A DNA stretch of 64,000 nucleotides, taken from positions 62,001-126,000 of the forward strand of contig CAYQDB010000004.1 of NCBI GenBank assembly GCA_964416195.1. Reading direction: 5' to 3'. Source of the stretch: CAYQDB01 sp964416195. GTDB taxonomy: Bacteria; Zixibacteria; MSB-5A5; GN15; FEB-12. The notes under the pieces were generated by a model. That model saw nothing but the letters and a program-made list of their open reading frames with translations. It did not search any database and had not been told where the DNA came from. The position numbers and the translations under genes were made by a program. Position 1 is the stretch's first letter, and the number at the start of each line of letters is the position of its first letter. Below are positions 26,868-35,557 of this stretch, one piece after another.

Positions 26868-27278
26868 CTATTTCTCCCAGTAGTTGGCTATCGTGGCATC
26901 CGCCACCATCAACTGGTTTGCCGATATCTCGAAGTACTGATAGATCTGTTCGTCAGGATGGTTCTTAACGTGTGGGATGGTCTCCACGAATTTGGTTATG
27001 AATCCATCCGTCCAGCTTAGCTCTTTCATAACTGCGGAATCCTTGTTGTAGAACGTGACCTTACCCGACTTCCAGTTGGGCTTGCTCGTGTCCATTGCCC
27101 ACCGAGCAAGATCCACATTCCCAGCCTCGTCGGACTCCACGGTGATCTTAATCACGCCAAAGTGAGCCCGGTCAGTGGGGCGCCCGGTTTCATCTTTGGA
27201 AGTGTAGACTTCGTAGGAAACCTCATACACGTGCGGATACTCCACGCCGTCAATCTCAAGAGTTGGTCTGTGCGGCAT
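26868..27278 (-). CDS. tssD: T6SS tube protein TssD (Hcp-like)
   Basis: A 136-residue tube subunit. The pattern 'LEIDGVEYPHVYEVSYEVY', 'DETGRPTDRAHFGVIKITVE', 'KSGKVTFYNKDSAVMKELSW' is the signature of the TssD/Hcp of Bacteroidetes T6SS-iii: the G-R-P-T/S-x-x segment and F/Y-N-K-D-x-x-x-x-x-K-E-L hairpin are absent from classical proteobacterial Hcp. Rings of this protein form the expelled tube inside the TssBC sheath. An AGGAG is correctly placed ahead of the ATG. It follows tssC and precedes vgrG. Confidence 0.9.
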   Translation of the reverse strand: MPHRPTLEIDGVEYPHVYEVSYEVYTSKDETGRPTDRAHFGVIKITVESDEAGNVDLARWAMDTSKPNWKSGKVTFYNKDSAVMKELSWTDGFITKFVETIPHVKNHPDEQIYQYFEISANQLMVADATIANYWEK

Positions 27279-27348
27279 CGCTACTCTCCTTGCGTTTTGT
27301 TGGTTTATTGATGCTATGTGTTTGTATTCGGTTCATCACATCAGATCG

Positions 27349-28779
27349 CTACTTGTCCTTCACATTCGTCTGGTTGTCTTCGTTCCAGGCGGTGAATTCG
27401 ATATTGAAGGTGCGGGCCGGGTATTTCGGGTTCAAGGCAACTTTGATATCGATTTCCTGCCGCTTGCGCATCTCCTCGTCGGCAAAGATCTCCACCTTGT
27501 AGTCCTGGAGGATGTTGTCACCGCCGCTTATGGCTTTCATGAACTTGTCGATATCCCGACGCATAGTATCAATGAACTTCTGGTCAATAACCGAGAATGT
27601 CTGCTTGTTCAGGTAGTTCCGCAGAGTCTTGTACACGTAGTCGTATGTCCGCCGGATCGAGTAGACATTGAATGTCTCTTTCGTGAACAGAGTCGCCGCA
27701 CCCATCGCCACGGCCGTACCTTCGAAACTGACCATCGGGTTTATGCCCTTCTCGTTAATCTTGCTGGCGTCCGGCTGGTTGGCCCTGAAACGCAGATACT
27801 TGGCATCGGCAATCTTGCCGTACTTGAAGCCGGCCATCGGCTGCTGCATACCGACAATCGTGTCACCCTGGTACATCTTGCCTGCTACAGCCGCAGAAGG
27901 TGGGATCCACATGTCGTCGTCTTCGTACTGGTTAGCGCTGCGAGCCAGGATATAGTTAGCAAACACGGAGACATACTGCTTGTAGTTGTCGATGCCGGGC
28001 AGATTGGCATAAGCCGGGTCCTCCAGCATGTCCATAACTTCTTCGAACTTCTCGAAATTGGGAAGATCAGTCATGACATGGACCTTGTTTGGCAAGCCCA
28101 ACTGCCGAGCTACGGTGTCAATGTTCTCTACGCTACCCAGATAGCCCGGAATTACAGCCATTGAGAAACATTCCTTGACGCTCCATTCGCGATAGAGATC
28201 GGCGATGGCTTTGGTCAATTGTTCAAACTTCTCCCGATCGTTGGGATTGGTCAGTTCTTCGGAGCTAACATTCGCAAAATACGCATTCACTTTTTCATCC
28301 GGTTCCTGCTGGGCGTTAGCGAAGAACTTGTCGACGGCGCGGTAAGTGGTCTCAAGTTCACGGTTGGCCTTGTGTACCTTTTTCATGTTCTTTTCGAGAT
28401 TGGCCTCCAGCTTGGTCGCCTGTTCGTTTAAATCTTTGCGAATGTCGTCGATCTTGTCGGCTTTGGAGAGATTCTCCATCCACACCTTGAGCCGCTCTGC
28501 CAGGAGCTTGCGCTGGGTGGCGAAATCCTTTTTTGTCAGGAACTCCTTACGCTGGAAATCCTTTTTTGGATCAAGCCATTCAACGCCTCGCACCAGGTCG
28601 CCATCGGCTGTTTTGAACGATGGCAGCAGGGCGGCTAACTTGCTGAAATCGCCGAAGGAATCGCTCAGCATAGAAGCGAACTCATCCTCGGATACCTTCT
28701 CAGCTACTGGAGCTTCCGGCTTGGCTTCGGCAGCCTGTTCCGGCTGCGGCTGCGGTTGGTTTTTTTCCTCTTCACCCAT
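27349..28779 (-). CDS. tssC: T6SS sheath large subunit TssC (subtype-iii-like)
   Basis: A 476-residue sheath protein. The N-terminal 100 or so residues are charged and proline/glutamine-rich with the handle for TssB. The core contains 'SVKECFSMAVIPGYLGSVEN' and 'WIPPSAAVAGKMYQGDTIVG', and the C-terminus 'MQQPMAGFKYGKIADAKYLR', all characteristic of the DUF5458-type TssC seen in Bacteroidetes. The contractile sheath wraps the tube and is recycled by ClpV. It starts after AGGAGG, 17 bases after tssB. There is no indication of frame damage. Confidence 0.88.
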   Translation of the reverse strand: MGEEEKNQPQPQPEQAAEAKPEAPVAEKVSEDEFASMLSDSFGDFSKLAALLPSFKTADGDLVRGVEWLDPKKDFQRKEFLTKKDFATQRKLLAERLKVWMENLSKADKIDDIRKDLNEQATKLEANLEKNMKKVHKANRELETTYRAVDKFFANAQQEPDEKVNAYFANVSSEELTNPNDREKFEQLTKAIADLYREWSVKECFSMAVIPGYLGSVENIDTVARQLGLPNKVHVMTDLPNFEKFEEVMDMLEDPAYANLPGIDNYKQYVSVFANYILARSANQYEDDDMWIPPSAAVAGKMYQGDTIVGMQQPMAGFKYGKIADAKYLRFRANQPDASKINEKGINPMVSFEGTAVAMGAATLFTKETFNVYSIRRTYDYVYKTLRNYLNKQTFSVIDQKFIDTMRRDIDKFMKAISGGDNILQDYKVEIFADEEMRKRQEIDIKVALNPKYPARTFNIEFTAWNEDNQTNVKDK

Positions 28780-28796
28780 TTTTATAACTCGCCTCC

Positions 28797-29237
28797 TTAC
28801 TCACTGAGAAGGTCAATGTAGTATTTGGCCGCCTTCAACAGCGCTTCTTTTTTCTCTTTGTCGTTTAGCGTCTTCTTGAGGGCGTTGTTTTTCTTTAACT
28901 GTTTGTCCAGATCGGCCATCATCTCCTTACGGTAATAGGTCTTCTGGAGATAGTCGTTTTTCTCAATCAATTCCTTCGAAGTGAAGTCCTTCATGGCCTT
29001 TATTTCAAAACTGGTATTGACCGGTTCACCTTCGGCCGTTTCCAGTTCTGCCGAAAAGGATGGCCGGAATTTCTCAAAGACCTCCTTGAGGTTGTTGCAT
29101 TTGGTCGGCGTTACATCGGGGTCATCATCGCTGTTCAAACGCGCGGCATAGAGCAACTTATTGGAAGGAAGGAGCTCAACCGGGACGGAGTCGTCTCTCT
29201 GAATCCGCTCAGTGGCTCCCAGAATGAATTTTGCCAT
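28797..29237 (-). CDS. tssB: T6SS sheath small subunit TssB
   Basis: A 146-residue small sheath subunit. The N-terminal part has the beta strands that interlock with TssC; 'YAARLNSDDDPDVTPTKCNN' and 'LKEVFEKFRPSFSAEL' are close to the subtype-iii TssB pattern, and the C-terminus is a lysine-rich helix ('YYRKEMMADLDKQLKKNNAL'). Start ATG 29237 lies directly behind GGAGGAGGAG; an in-frame TTG four codons earlier is less likely. It follows the second ClpV gene by 21 bases and precedes tssC by 17. Confidence 0.85.
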   Translation of the reverse strand: MAKFILGATERIQRDDSVPVELLPSNKLLYAARLNSDDDPDVTPTKCNNLKEVFEKFRPSFSAELETAEGEPVNTSFEIKAMKDFTSKELIEKNDYLQKTYYRKEMMADLDKQLKKNNALKKTLNDKEKKEALLKAAKYYIDLLSE

Positions 29238-29258
29238 CTCCTCCTCCAATTAAATAGT

Positions 29259-30365
29259 TTATTGAATATCAGCTTCTTTTTCCCTGGTAAAGATGTATGT
29301 ATCATCTTTGACATCAATCATGATATGGTCACCGGGGGATACTTTTCCGGTAATAATATCCACCGACATCTTGTTGATAATGTCCTTTTCGATAATCCGC
29401 TGGATGGGCCGGGCTCCAAGCTCGATCGTGTAGCCGTCGGTGGCCAGCTTGTGTCTTGCCTCGGGGCTTAAAGTGGCCTTAATGTTCTGGTCTTTAAGCA
29501 ACGTGGACACCTGTTCAAACTCGAGCCCGGCAATCACTTCTACCTGGTCCTGGGTAAATGTATGATAGATAATAATATCATTCAAACGGTTTAGAAACTC
29601 CGGGCGAAACTTTGTGAAAAGAAAGCCCCGTACTTCCTCCATGTCAAGCTCTCTCCCTTCGCGGTCGGCCTCAAGAATGCGGTCGGCGGCGTAGTTGGAG
29701 GTCAGAACGACAATCGTGTTGGAGAAGTCAACTGTGCGGCTTTGACCGTCGGTCAGACGGCCGTCGTCAAGAAGCTGCAAGAGGACATTAAAAACATCCG
29801 GATGGGCCTTTTCAACTTCGTCAAAGAGCACTATCGAGAACGGCTTACGCTTAACCGCTTCAGTGAGAACGCCGCCTTCCTCGTAGCCGACATATCCCGG
29901 AGGCGCACCGATCATCTTGGCCACCGAGTGGGATTCCATAAACTCGGACATATCCAGCCGCACCATGGCGTTTTTGTCATCAAAGAGAAACTCCGCCAGC
30001 AGTTTTGGCAAATAGGTCTTACCGGTGCCCGTCGGTCCGAGAAACAGAAACGACCCGACCGGACGGTTCGGCAACTTCAGACCAGCTCGTGCCTTTCGCA
30101 CAGCATTGGCGATGCCGCTGATGGCCTTCTCCTGCCCAACAATCTTTTTTGAAAGGAACGACTCCATGTTCACCAGGCGGTCCTTCTCCGCGGTAAGCAT
30201 CTTGGATAGAGGAATGCCGGTTCGACGAGCAACTACAGCGGCAACGTCGGCATCGTCGATTTTATGCTCCAGCGTATCGACAACAGGTTTCAAGTCGTTC
30301 AAGCGCTCGACTTTCTCTTGAAAAACCTTTTTGAGTTCAGCCAGGTTCACGCTATTGACTGTCAT
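29259..30365 (-). CDS. tssH: ClpV/TssH C-terminal half: second AAA+ ATPase
   Basis: A 368-residue protein holding only the D2 half of a ClpV/ClpB-type unfoldase. It begins in the linker ('LNDLKPVVDTLEHKIDDADV', then 'VVARRTGIPLSKMLTAE'), has Walker A 'GPTGTGKT', Walker B 'IVLFDEVEKAH', pore-loop region 'GAPPGYVGYEEGG', sensor motifs 'VLTSNYAA' and 'FRPEFLNRLNDII', and the C-terminal 'ELGARPIQRIIEK'. The upstream gene encodes the first half. The start ATG overlaps the stop of that gene in ATGA, with AGGAG 7 bases ahead, so two separate polypeptides are made. The ATPase disassembles contracted sheath; it would need to assemble from two chains. Confidence 0.85.
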   Translation of the reverse strand: MTVNSVNLAELKKVFQEKVERLNDLKPVVDTLEHKIDDADVAAVVARRTGIPLSKMLTAEKDRLVNMESFLSKKIVGQEKAISGIANAVRKARAGLKLPNRPVGSFLFLGPTGTGKTYLPKLLAEFLFDDKNAMVRLDMSEFMESHSVAKMIGAPPGYVGYEEGGVLTEAVKRKPFSIVLFDEVEKAHPDVFNVLLQLLDDGRLTDGQSRTVDFSNTIVVLTSNYAADRILEADREGRELDMEEVRGFLFTKFRPEFLNRLNDIIIYHTFTQDQVEVIAGLEFEQVSTLLKDQNIKATLSPEARHKLATDGYTIELGARPIQRIIEKDIINKMSVDIITGKVSPGDHIMIDVKDDTYIFTREKEADIQ

Positions 30366-31822
30366 TTGTCTGCTCCTGTAGCAACCTCCAAGCGGTACCC
30401 CCAGAACCCATGCAGCCTGTCCACGCCGCGCGAAAACCCATCATAGGCTGCCTGTAGCTTTTCGAATTCCTCTACATCCTTTTGCGGGTCTTTCCCGTCG
30501 CATGATTGTATCAGCTTTTCAATCTCAGAAATCTGTTCCGTCAACAGGGGAATTGCATTTCGAGCGAACTCCTCTTTGACGCTGAACTCGGAACCGGCCT
30601 CATCGACAATATCCAGGGCGACATCCGGCAGATTCCTCTCGCTCAGGTAACGGCGGGCGTACTTAACGGAGCCGACGACCGCCTCGGGGGTATAGGTAAT
30701 CTTATGGTGCTCCTCATACTTGGAAAGAACACCCTTGACAATTCGCACCGCTTCTTCCTCGTTGGGCTCCTCGACCTTCACCCGCTCAAAGCGCCGGTCA
30801 AGCGCCTTGTCCTTCTCAAGATACTTGGTGTATTCTTCTTCCGTGGTGGCGCCTACGAGGCGAATCTGACCACGCGCCAGAGCCGGTTTCAAGAGATTGG
30901 CAGCATCCATCCCACCGCCGCCACTTCCTGCTCCGGTGATAGTGTGAATTTCATCAATAAAAAGAATGATTTTCCCCGCCGACTTGACCGCTTCACCTAC
31001 CAGGGTTTTGAAGCGCTCTTCAAATTCTCCCTTGTACTTGGCACCGGCCACAAGCGAGCCCATATCGACCTGCATGACTTTCACGCCATCAAGCGCTTTG
31101 GGTACCTTGCTGTCAATCACTGCCTGAGCAAATCCCTCCACGATGGCCGATTTGCCGACCCCGGCGCCGCCGACCAGAACCGGGCTGTTTTTGCGCCGAC
31201 GCAACAGAATCTGGATTGTTTGCTGCAACTCCTTTTCACGACCGATCATGGGGTCGAACTCACCGGCGGCGGCTTGATTGGTCAGGTCGACACAGTACCG
31301 AAGAGTTCCCGCCACTTCTTTTCTACCCTCACCGGCAGGTTTTCCCTCTCCAGACACGGGTGCGGCGGTTGCGATCTCTGCTACCGATTTGCTATCGGCG
31401 ATAGCCTTGTAGCAATCCTCTTTAGAAATGTCGATCTTGTCGCGGACATAGGGCGAAAGCTTGCTTTTAGGGTCGAATATAGCAATGAAGATATGCTCAG
31501 GCTCAACGAGGGGATCATACAGCTTGGCTTTCTCCTCAATCGCCTGCGTTAGCACTTCTTGTACCGAGGGCGCAATACTGAGATTATCACGCGCCGATGA
31601 CCGGCTGGACTGCTCTTTGAGGTGCTCTTCGACCATTGATTCGATGAAGGCCCGGCTTTTGCCAAGCTGATTGAGAATTGACTCCACCTCAGACCCTTCG
31701 TGGCGAATGACAGCTACAAGGAGATGCTCAATCTCGATTTCGGGGTGCCTGAACTCTGCAGCAACTTCCCTGGCGTTTTTGATAACTGCCCGTGAATCCG
31801 ATGAATAGCTGGCTATATCCAT
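30362..31822 (-). CDS. tssH: ClpV/TssH N-terminal half: Clp-N and first AAA+
   Basis: A 486-residue protein with a Clp-N domain (residues about 1-140, 'IEIEHLLVAVIRHEGSEVES' and a second similar repeat) and the D1 AAA+ module: 'FDPMIGREKELQQTIQILLR', Walker A 'GGAGVGKS', Walker B 'IILFIDEIH', 'GATTEEEYTKYLEKDKALDR'. It stops after the small domain and a short coiled segment ('EEFEKLQAAYDGFSRGVDRL'), with no D2. The D2 half follows immediately as an independent gene. Classical ClpV is one chain of about 850-900 residues; here the sum is 854, so nothing obvious is missing. Confidence 0.85.
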   Translation of the reverse strand: MDIASYSSDSRAVIKNAREVAAEFRHPEIEIEHLLVAVIRHEGSEVESILNQLGKSRAFIESMVEEHLKEQSSRSSARDNLSIAPSVQEVLTQAIEEKAKLYDPLVEPEHIFIAIFDPKSKLSPYVRDKIDISKEDCYKAIADSKSVAEIATAAPVSGEGKPAGEGRKEVAGTLRYCVDLTNQAAAGEFDPMIGREKELQQTIQILLRRRKNSPVLVGGAGVGKSAIVEGFAQAVIDSKVPKALDGVKVMQVDMGSLVAGAKYKGEFEERFKTLVGEAVKSAGKIILFIDEIHTITGAGSGGGGMDAANLLKPALARGQIRLVGATTEEEYTKYLEKDKALDRRFERVKVEEPNEEEAVRIVKGVLSKYEEHHKITYTPEAVVGSVKYARRYLSERNLPDVALDIVDEAGSEFSVKEEFARNAIPLLTEQISEIEKLIQSCDGKDPQKDVEEFEKLQAAYDGFSRGVDRLHGFWGYRLEVATGADK

Positions 31823-32062
31823 TACTTCAAGACGCCTCTCATCCTTAAAACAGTCCTTTGATACTCAACCTCCAGGAACAGTGGTATCGAATTATTGTTC
31901 AAAAAGCCTTATAGCAAATCTCTGACAAAAAGTCAAGAAGTTTGTTGCCTCACCCGATCCAAGGTCTCGCGTCACGTTTACCCGAATCACGAGGCGATAT
32001 AATCATCCGTCAGCCCGCCTCTCACTGAAACCGTAGGATTGGATCTCGCCGAGGACCAGCGG

Positions 32063-32596
32063 CTACTCACGTATTTCAAACGATATCCGTTCAGTGATAT
32101 AGTTTCCCATAGATACTATCAGCCAATAGCTGCCGGGCTCGTCCGGGAGGCTCATATGTCCACGCAGATCGAGATTGAAGTAGCCCCCACTCCGAACCGT
32201 TGGGCCTGGTGCCTCGTCTTCCTGAGAAGGCACCGGAGCCAGATTCGGTTTCTCCAAAACCGGTTTTGACCAGACGCCTGGTTTGTCTCTTCTGATGACT
32301 ATAAGAAATATCCACGTATCGGGTTCATCGTTACACTTCTGCATGAACTCGCCATCAATGACATAGCTGCCGAACATGGGCACTGGCTCGCCGACCTTGA
32401 ATTCCGCGACGTCCAGAGTAACTGCAACCCCCAAGTCTTCTATTTCAGGCGACTTGGGAACCGGCTCAAAACTGGGGAACTCCATATTTGTATCTCCTTT
32501 GTCATTACTTATCTCAGCAATTGTGACTGTACCCAGGCATAATGACAATACGTATATTGTCAAAAGCAAGAAGAAACGACCCGCAACTCCTGCCAT
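32063..32596 (-). CDS. Exported protein, possible T6SS immunity protein
   Basis: A 177-residue protein starting 'MAGVAGRFFLLLTIYVLSLC', a signal peptide or membrane anchor. The remainder is a beta-sandwich-like domain ('AEFKVGEPVPMFGSYVIDGE' and a late 'YFNLDLRGHMSLPDEPGSYW'). I chose ATG 32596, four bases after the stop of the metzincin-like gene, because the 13 residues encoded upstream overlap that gene. Position directly behind a probable effector and export to the periplasm fit an immunity role, but that is inference; the family is not recognised. A gap of 240 bases with no clear signals separates it from the ClpV genes. Confidence 0.6.
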   Translation of the reverse strand: MAGVAGRFFLLLTIYVLSLCLGTVTIAEISNDKGDTNMEFPSFEPVPKSPEIEDLGVAVTLDVAEFKVGEPVPMFGSYVIDGEFMQKCNDEPDTWIFLIVIRRDKPGVWSKPVLEKPNLAPVPSQEDEAPGPTVRSGGYFNLDLRGHMSLPDEPGSYWLIVSMGNYITERISFEIRE

Positions 32597-32600
32597 GAAC

Positions 32601-33953
32601 CTACCGGGGGAACTTCCACTTTGGTTGCAACACATTCCTGGTCAACTCCGTCTCGCGCACGAACGTACGGCACCCGGGATCACTGGTTGCCTCGTCATGA
32701 AAAGCTTCGTTTCCGGGGCTGCTTTCAAACCACATAGTACACTTGTTATACTTGCAATGAGCTGAATGCGACGCATCATGCCAAGCTACCGTTGATGCCA
32801 CCAAGCCCATTGCATGGCCAACCTCGTGCATACAGGCCACGACGATCTGGTTGTTGGCGTTAGCCTCAGTTGTTAGATCCAGATATTCGCCTTTGCAAAT
32901 GAGCAGATGAAGACAGTTTGAACCTCCCCAACCCCCATACGATCCAGCCTGAAGATACGTTAGCCGAAACTTCACCTTATTGGCGGCTGAGGGCGTTAAT
33001 CCTGTGCCCGCGAAATCTATCTTGAATTTACGCTTCCCTCTCGTTCCTACCATCTCCACCTTTGGAGTGAAAGCTTTCCATGTTTTCACCGATACGCCCA
33101 GCACCGAAATTGTGTCTTCGTATTCTACCTTAACCACCCAATTGTGCCCGGCGAAATCATAGGGGCGGATTTTCGCAGTGGATGTAAACGGGGTAGCGTT
33201 AGCTTCCTCGGCAACCCACTTGGTTTTCGCCCCATAGCTTCCGAGTAGGGGCGAAGCATGGTCAATGACACAAAAGTGTACTTTCTGGGGGACGCCATTA
33301 TTAGCGCAGTATTTGTCTCCCCATTTGAATCCTTTCTCGACAGTGTCGAAATTATCCTTGTAGTCGCCGAGGTGCCGTTTGCCAGTGTCTTTCAGCTCAA
33401 TAAACGCCTTAGCATAACCGTTTTTTATCCTGTTCACGACAGCAGCGGATAATCCATACTTGCCAGTTCCGTCCTTGGTCTTCATCTCGGCGATGTCAAA
33501 GTAAAGTTTGCGCCACACATGGAACCATCCGGAATACTTTTTGTATTTCCGGCGACCCTTGATCCTCGCTCCGACCCGGAACCTATCGCCGCCATAAGTT
33601 GATAGCGTAAGAGTGACCTCTGCGATGCCCTTGTCGTCCGTTGTGCTTGAGACTGCAGAAAGGAAAGCGCGCTTGGCAGGAGCCAGACCGGCGCGGTTGG
33701 CTTTCTTCCCCGGACCAGGTTTATCCAGTGTCCACTCCACTGTGATTCCAGCTTTTCGGGGTTTGACTCTTGCTTTTATGGTGATCTTGCGACCATGTTT
33801 TGTGCGGTTAGCACCCTGAGTCATATTGATATATTGGTGGTATTCACGGCCTGGAAACACTTTATCGATACGGCGTGTCGCTCTGCGAATGCGAGCTTTC
33901 TTGCCGCTGGGGCGACGGACCTTGTTCGGCTTAACTGCCGCAGGTTCAGCCAT
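32601..33953 (-). CDS. Metzincin-like metallopeptidase, T6SS effector candidate
   Basis: A 450-residue protein. The N-terminal 50 residues are very basic; next comes an Ig-like domain ('ITIKARVKPRKAGITVEWTL', 'DDKGIAEVTLTLSTYGGDRF'). The catalytic part at the C-terminus has HEVGH (about 376-380) in 'ACMHEVGHAMGLV' and, after a longer spacer, H-C-x4-C-x-M ('HCKYNKCTM', about 399-407). The HExxHxxG plus HCx4CxM combination resembles the archaemetzincin signature, but with more residues between G and H than usual. No signal peptide is seen, so export would be through the T6SS. It shares a stop/start TGATG with the upstream adaptor gene. Confidence 0.7.
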   Translation of the reverse strand: MAEPAAVKPNKVRRPSGKKARIRRATRRIDKVFPGREYHQYINMTQGANRTKHGRKITIKARVKPRKAGITVEWTLDKPGPGKKANRAGLAPAKRAFLSAVSSTTDDKGIAEVTLTLSTYGGDRFRVGARIKGRRKYKKYSGWFHVWRKLYFDIAEMKTKDGTGKYGLSAAVVNRIKNGYAKAFIELKDTGKRHLGDYKDNFDTVEKGFKWGDKYCANNGVPQKVHFCVIDHASPLLGSYGAKTKWVAEEANATPFTSTAKIRPYDFAGHNWVVKVEYEDTISVLGVSVKTWKAFTPKVEMVGTRGKRKFKIDFAGTGLTPSAANKVKFRLTYLQAGSYGGWGGSNCLHLLICKGEYLDLTTEANANNQIVVACMHEVGHAMGLVASTVAWHDASHSAHCKYNKCTMWFESSPGNEAFHDEATSDPGCRTFVRETELTRNVLQPKWKFPR

Positions 33954-34861
33954 CACTCCTCATTCTCATCGCTATAGAAGTGTTCAGCATCGGAATTGGG
34001 AAACTCTATAGGGATACTCCCCGGTGGAATATCTTTCTCCCTAGCCCGGCCGTTTGTGTCCAACTTCCCCTGCTTCTGTCGCCCATCGGGCAGATGCAGG
34101 ATATAATCCTCATTAGCAACTGGATTTCCATCTTCGTCCAGCAACTCAATCTCAATCCAATCCTTGAACTCCAACAGCCCCGATTCCTGCTCGACGCCGA
34201 ATTCGGTGTCCTCGACCTTGATGGTGAAGAAGTACTCAGGAGGATTGTACTTACCGCCGTATTTGTCAAGCTCCTCTTGAGTTGGGATTTCGTCGGTGTC
34301 CTCGTGGTATTCAAACTCCCACTGGAGTTCAATTCGCTTGTCCATAACTGTCGCCGGCAGTTCAATAATCTTGTCATGGGCGCTGTCGCGGTCGTAATCG
34401 TAGATGATGACGGTGATCTCGGTGTGGTCTCGCAGCCCGTTAACATCAGCTGAGAGGGTTAGAACGTCCCCCCGTCTCGCCTCCTTCGCGCTCCACTTCA
34501 TGTTAAAGACTTGCACCGGTGGGAAAACGGGGATGCGATTGGACTCACCCTCAAGGTCGTTTTTCGGCAGTTTGACTTCGAAATAGATCATGTCATCAAG
34601 CTCGGTGTCTTCGGGTATCTCAAACTCGCCGACGTACTTGTTTCGCTTAATGACATCCTTGATCTTGCCCAGCTTTTTCCCATTTTCGCTTTTTCCTTTG
34701 ATCTTTATCGTAGCCCCCTCGCCGACAAAAGCAGTAAGAACCTCAAAGGTGGCAGTCTGCCCGGCAATGGCCTTACCTGAACGCCACGAGGCGGAAATCA
34801 GCGAGGACTCAAGCTCGATCTCATGCTCGGCGTCGGTCGATTTGGTGAATTTCAGGTCCAT
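33953..34861 (-). CDS. T6SS adaptor-like protein sharing a module with PAAR gene
   Basis: A 302-residue protein made of two beta-rich domains. Residues about 115-290 are similar to the C-terminal part of the PAAR protein at 37593-38702: both have W-S-x-K-x-A-R-x-G-D, then P-x-Y-F-F-T, then 'DWIEI(E/K)L' with 'DGN(P/A)VANE', and end 'PPG...EFPN'. Such modules sit between spike and toxin in T6SS proteins of other groups. This one has no PAAR and no recognisable enzymatic part, and its stop overlaps the start of the metzincin-like gene. It may dock that effector onto the spike; this is inferred. Confidence 0.6.
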   Translation of the reverse strand: MDLKFTKSTDAEHEIELESSLISASWRSGKAIAGQTATFEVLTAFVGEGATIKIKGKSENGKKLGKIKDVIKRNKYVGEFEIPEDTELDDMIYFEVKLPKNDLEGESNRIPVFPPVQVFNMKWSAKEARRGDVLTLSADVNGLRDHTEITVIIYDYDRDSAHDKIIELPATVMDKRIELQWEFEYHEDTDEIPTQEELDKYGGKYNPPEYFFTIKVEDTEFGVEQESGLLEFKDWIEIELLDEDGNPVANEDYILHLPDGRQKQGKLDTNGRAREKDIPPGSIPIEFPNSDAEHFYSDENEE

Positions 34862-34907
34862 ACCGAAGCTGTCCCAGAAGTGGTGCCTAAAGGAAAGGAA
34901 GCGATTT

Positions 34908-35023
34908 TGTCATTCCCGTGAAAACGGGAATCCATCGTTATTATCACGCCCGTCTACCGTTTGTAACGTGTTTGTTTACCTACAATGTCTCCTACTGGAT
35001 TCCTGCTTCCGCAGGAATGACAG
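34908..35023. repeat. REPIN-like inverted palindrome pair
   Basis: Two palindromes, ATTCCCGTGAAAACGGGAAT (34912-34931) and ATTCCTGCTTCCGCAGGAAT (34999-35018), stand about 67 bases apart in inverted order. The element is the reverse-complement counterpart of the pair at 9094-9209, spacer length included, but here without the outer terminal repeats. It has been inserted between two genes of the T6SS operon. Confidence 0.8.
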
Positions 35024-35105
35024 GACTCACGGGAGGCCGGACCACAATTAGTCTTGCCATCTATATAACCTCCATAGCCAACTTTAGAGACAGCCTGAAC
35101 ATCCA

Positions 35106-35555
35106 TCAATCAACGTCTTGCCCAGCAGGGCCGGGCTCAAAGCTCTCTATAATCCTATCCACTTCCACGCCGATAGTCTTGATTGTTTTCTTGGAAAAGT
35201 TTGCACTGAAAGAGTAAGCGACACCGTCACGTATCATATACGCCAGCTTTTGAAACGTCACCTTGCCATTCGGCGGCACCCACTTGTATATAGCCTCGTA
35301 CGCCTCAACTCCGCTGGCAAGCGTCTTTTGTTCCTCCTTGAGGATCTCCGCCGCTGGCATAGTATCAATTATCTGGTCGATGCGATCCCGGGCATACTCG
35401 CTAACATCATCGGTTGACACATTCCTGTCAACGACGAGATTGAGCATGTGTTGCACGCCGCTGTCGTCCGGCCCCATAAAATAGTGAACCGTCCGGTCCT
35501 CCCAGCCGTCGGGGAGGTCAATCTGAAATTGGTCATTTGTTTTGGAATCAACCAT
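35106..35555 (-). CDS. DUF1795/Eag-like T6SS chaperone
   Basis: A 149-residue protein of the DcrB/DUF1795 type, the family of Eag chaperones that hold T6SS effectors before loading. It has 'FQIDLPDGWEDRTVHYFMGP', 'LNLVVDRNVSTDDVSEYARD' and 'AYEAIYKWVPPNGKVTFQKL' followed by 'AYMIRDGVAYSFSANFSKKT', a pattern close to the family. No signal peptide is present, consistent with a cytoplasmic chaperone. It starts 2 bases after the lipoprotein gene. Known Eag proteins bind hydrophobic helices of effectors, but no such helix is obvious in the neighbouring cargo proteins. Confidence 0.7.
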   Translation of the reverse strand: MVDSKTNDQFQIDLPDGWEDRTVHYFMGPDDSGVQHMLNLVVDRNVSTDDVSEYARDRIDQIIDTMPAAEILKEEQKTLASGVEAYEAIYKWVPPNGKVTFQKLAYMIRDGVAYSFSANFSKKTIKTIGVEVDRIIESFEPGPAGQDVD

Positions 35556-35557
35556 TT

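Noticed and set aside
30362..30365. A simple sequencing frameshift as the cause of the ClpV split.
   Set aside because: The second frame has its own AGGAG and ATG at correct spacing, and the junction is an ATGA overlap. It stays possible but is less likely.
30506..31552. A long plus-strand frame (about 348 codons) opposite the ClpV gene.
   Set aside because: It is a shadow of the conserved AAA+ coding sequence on the other strand, without a ribosome site or recognisable domain.
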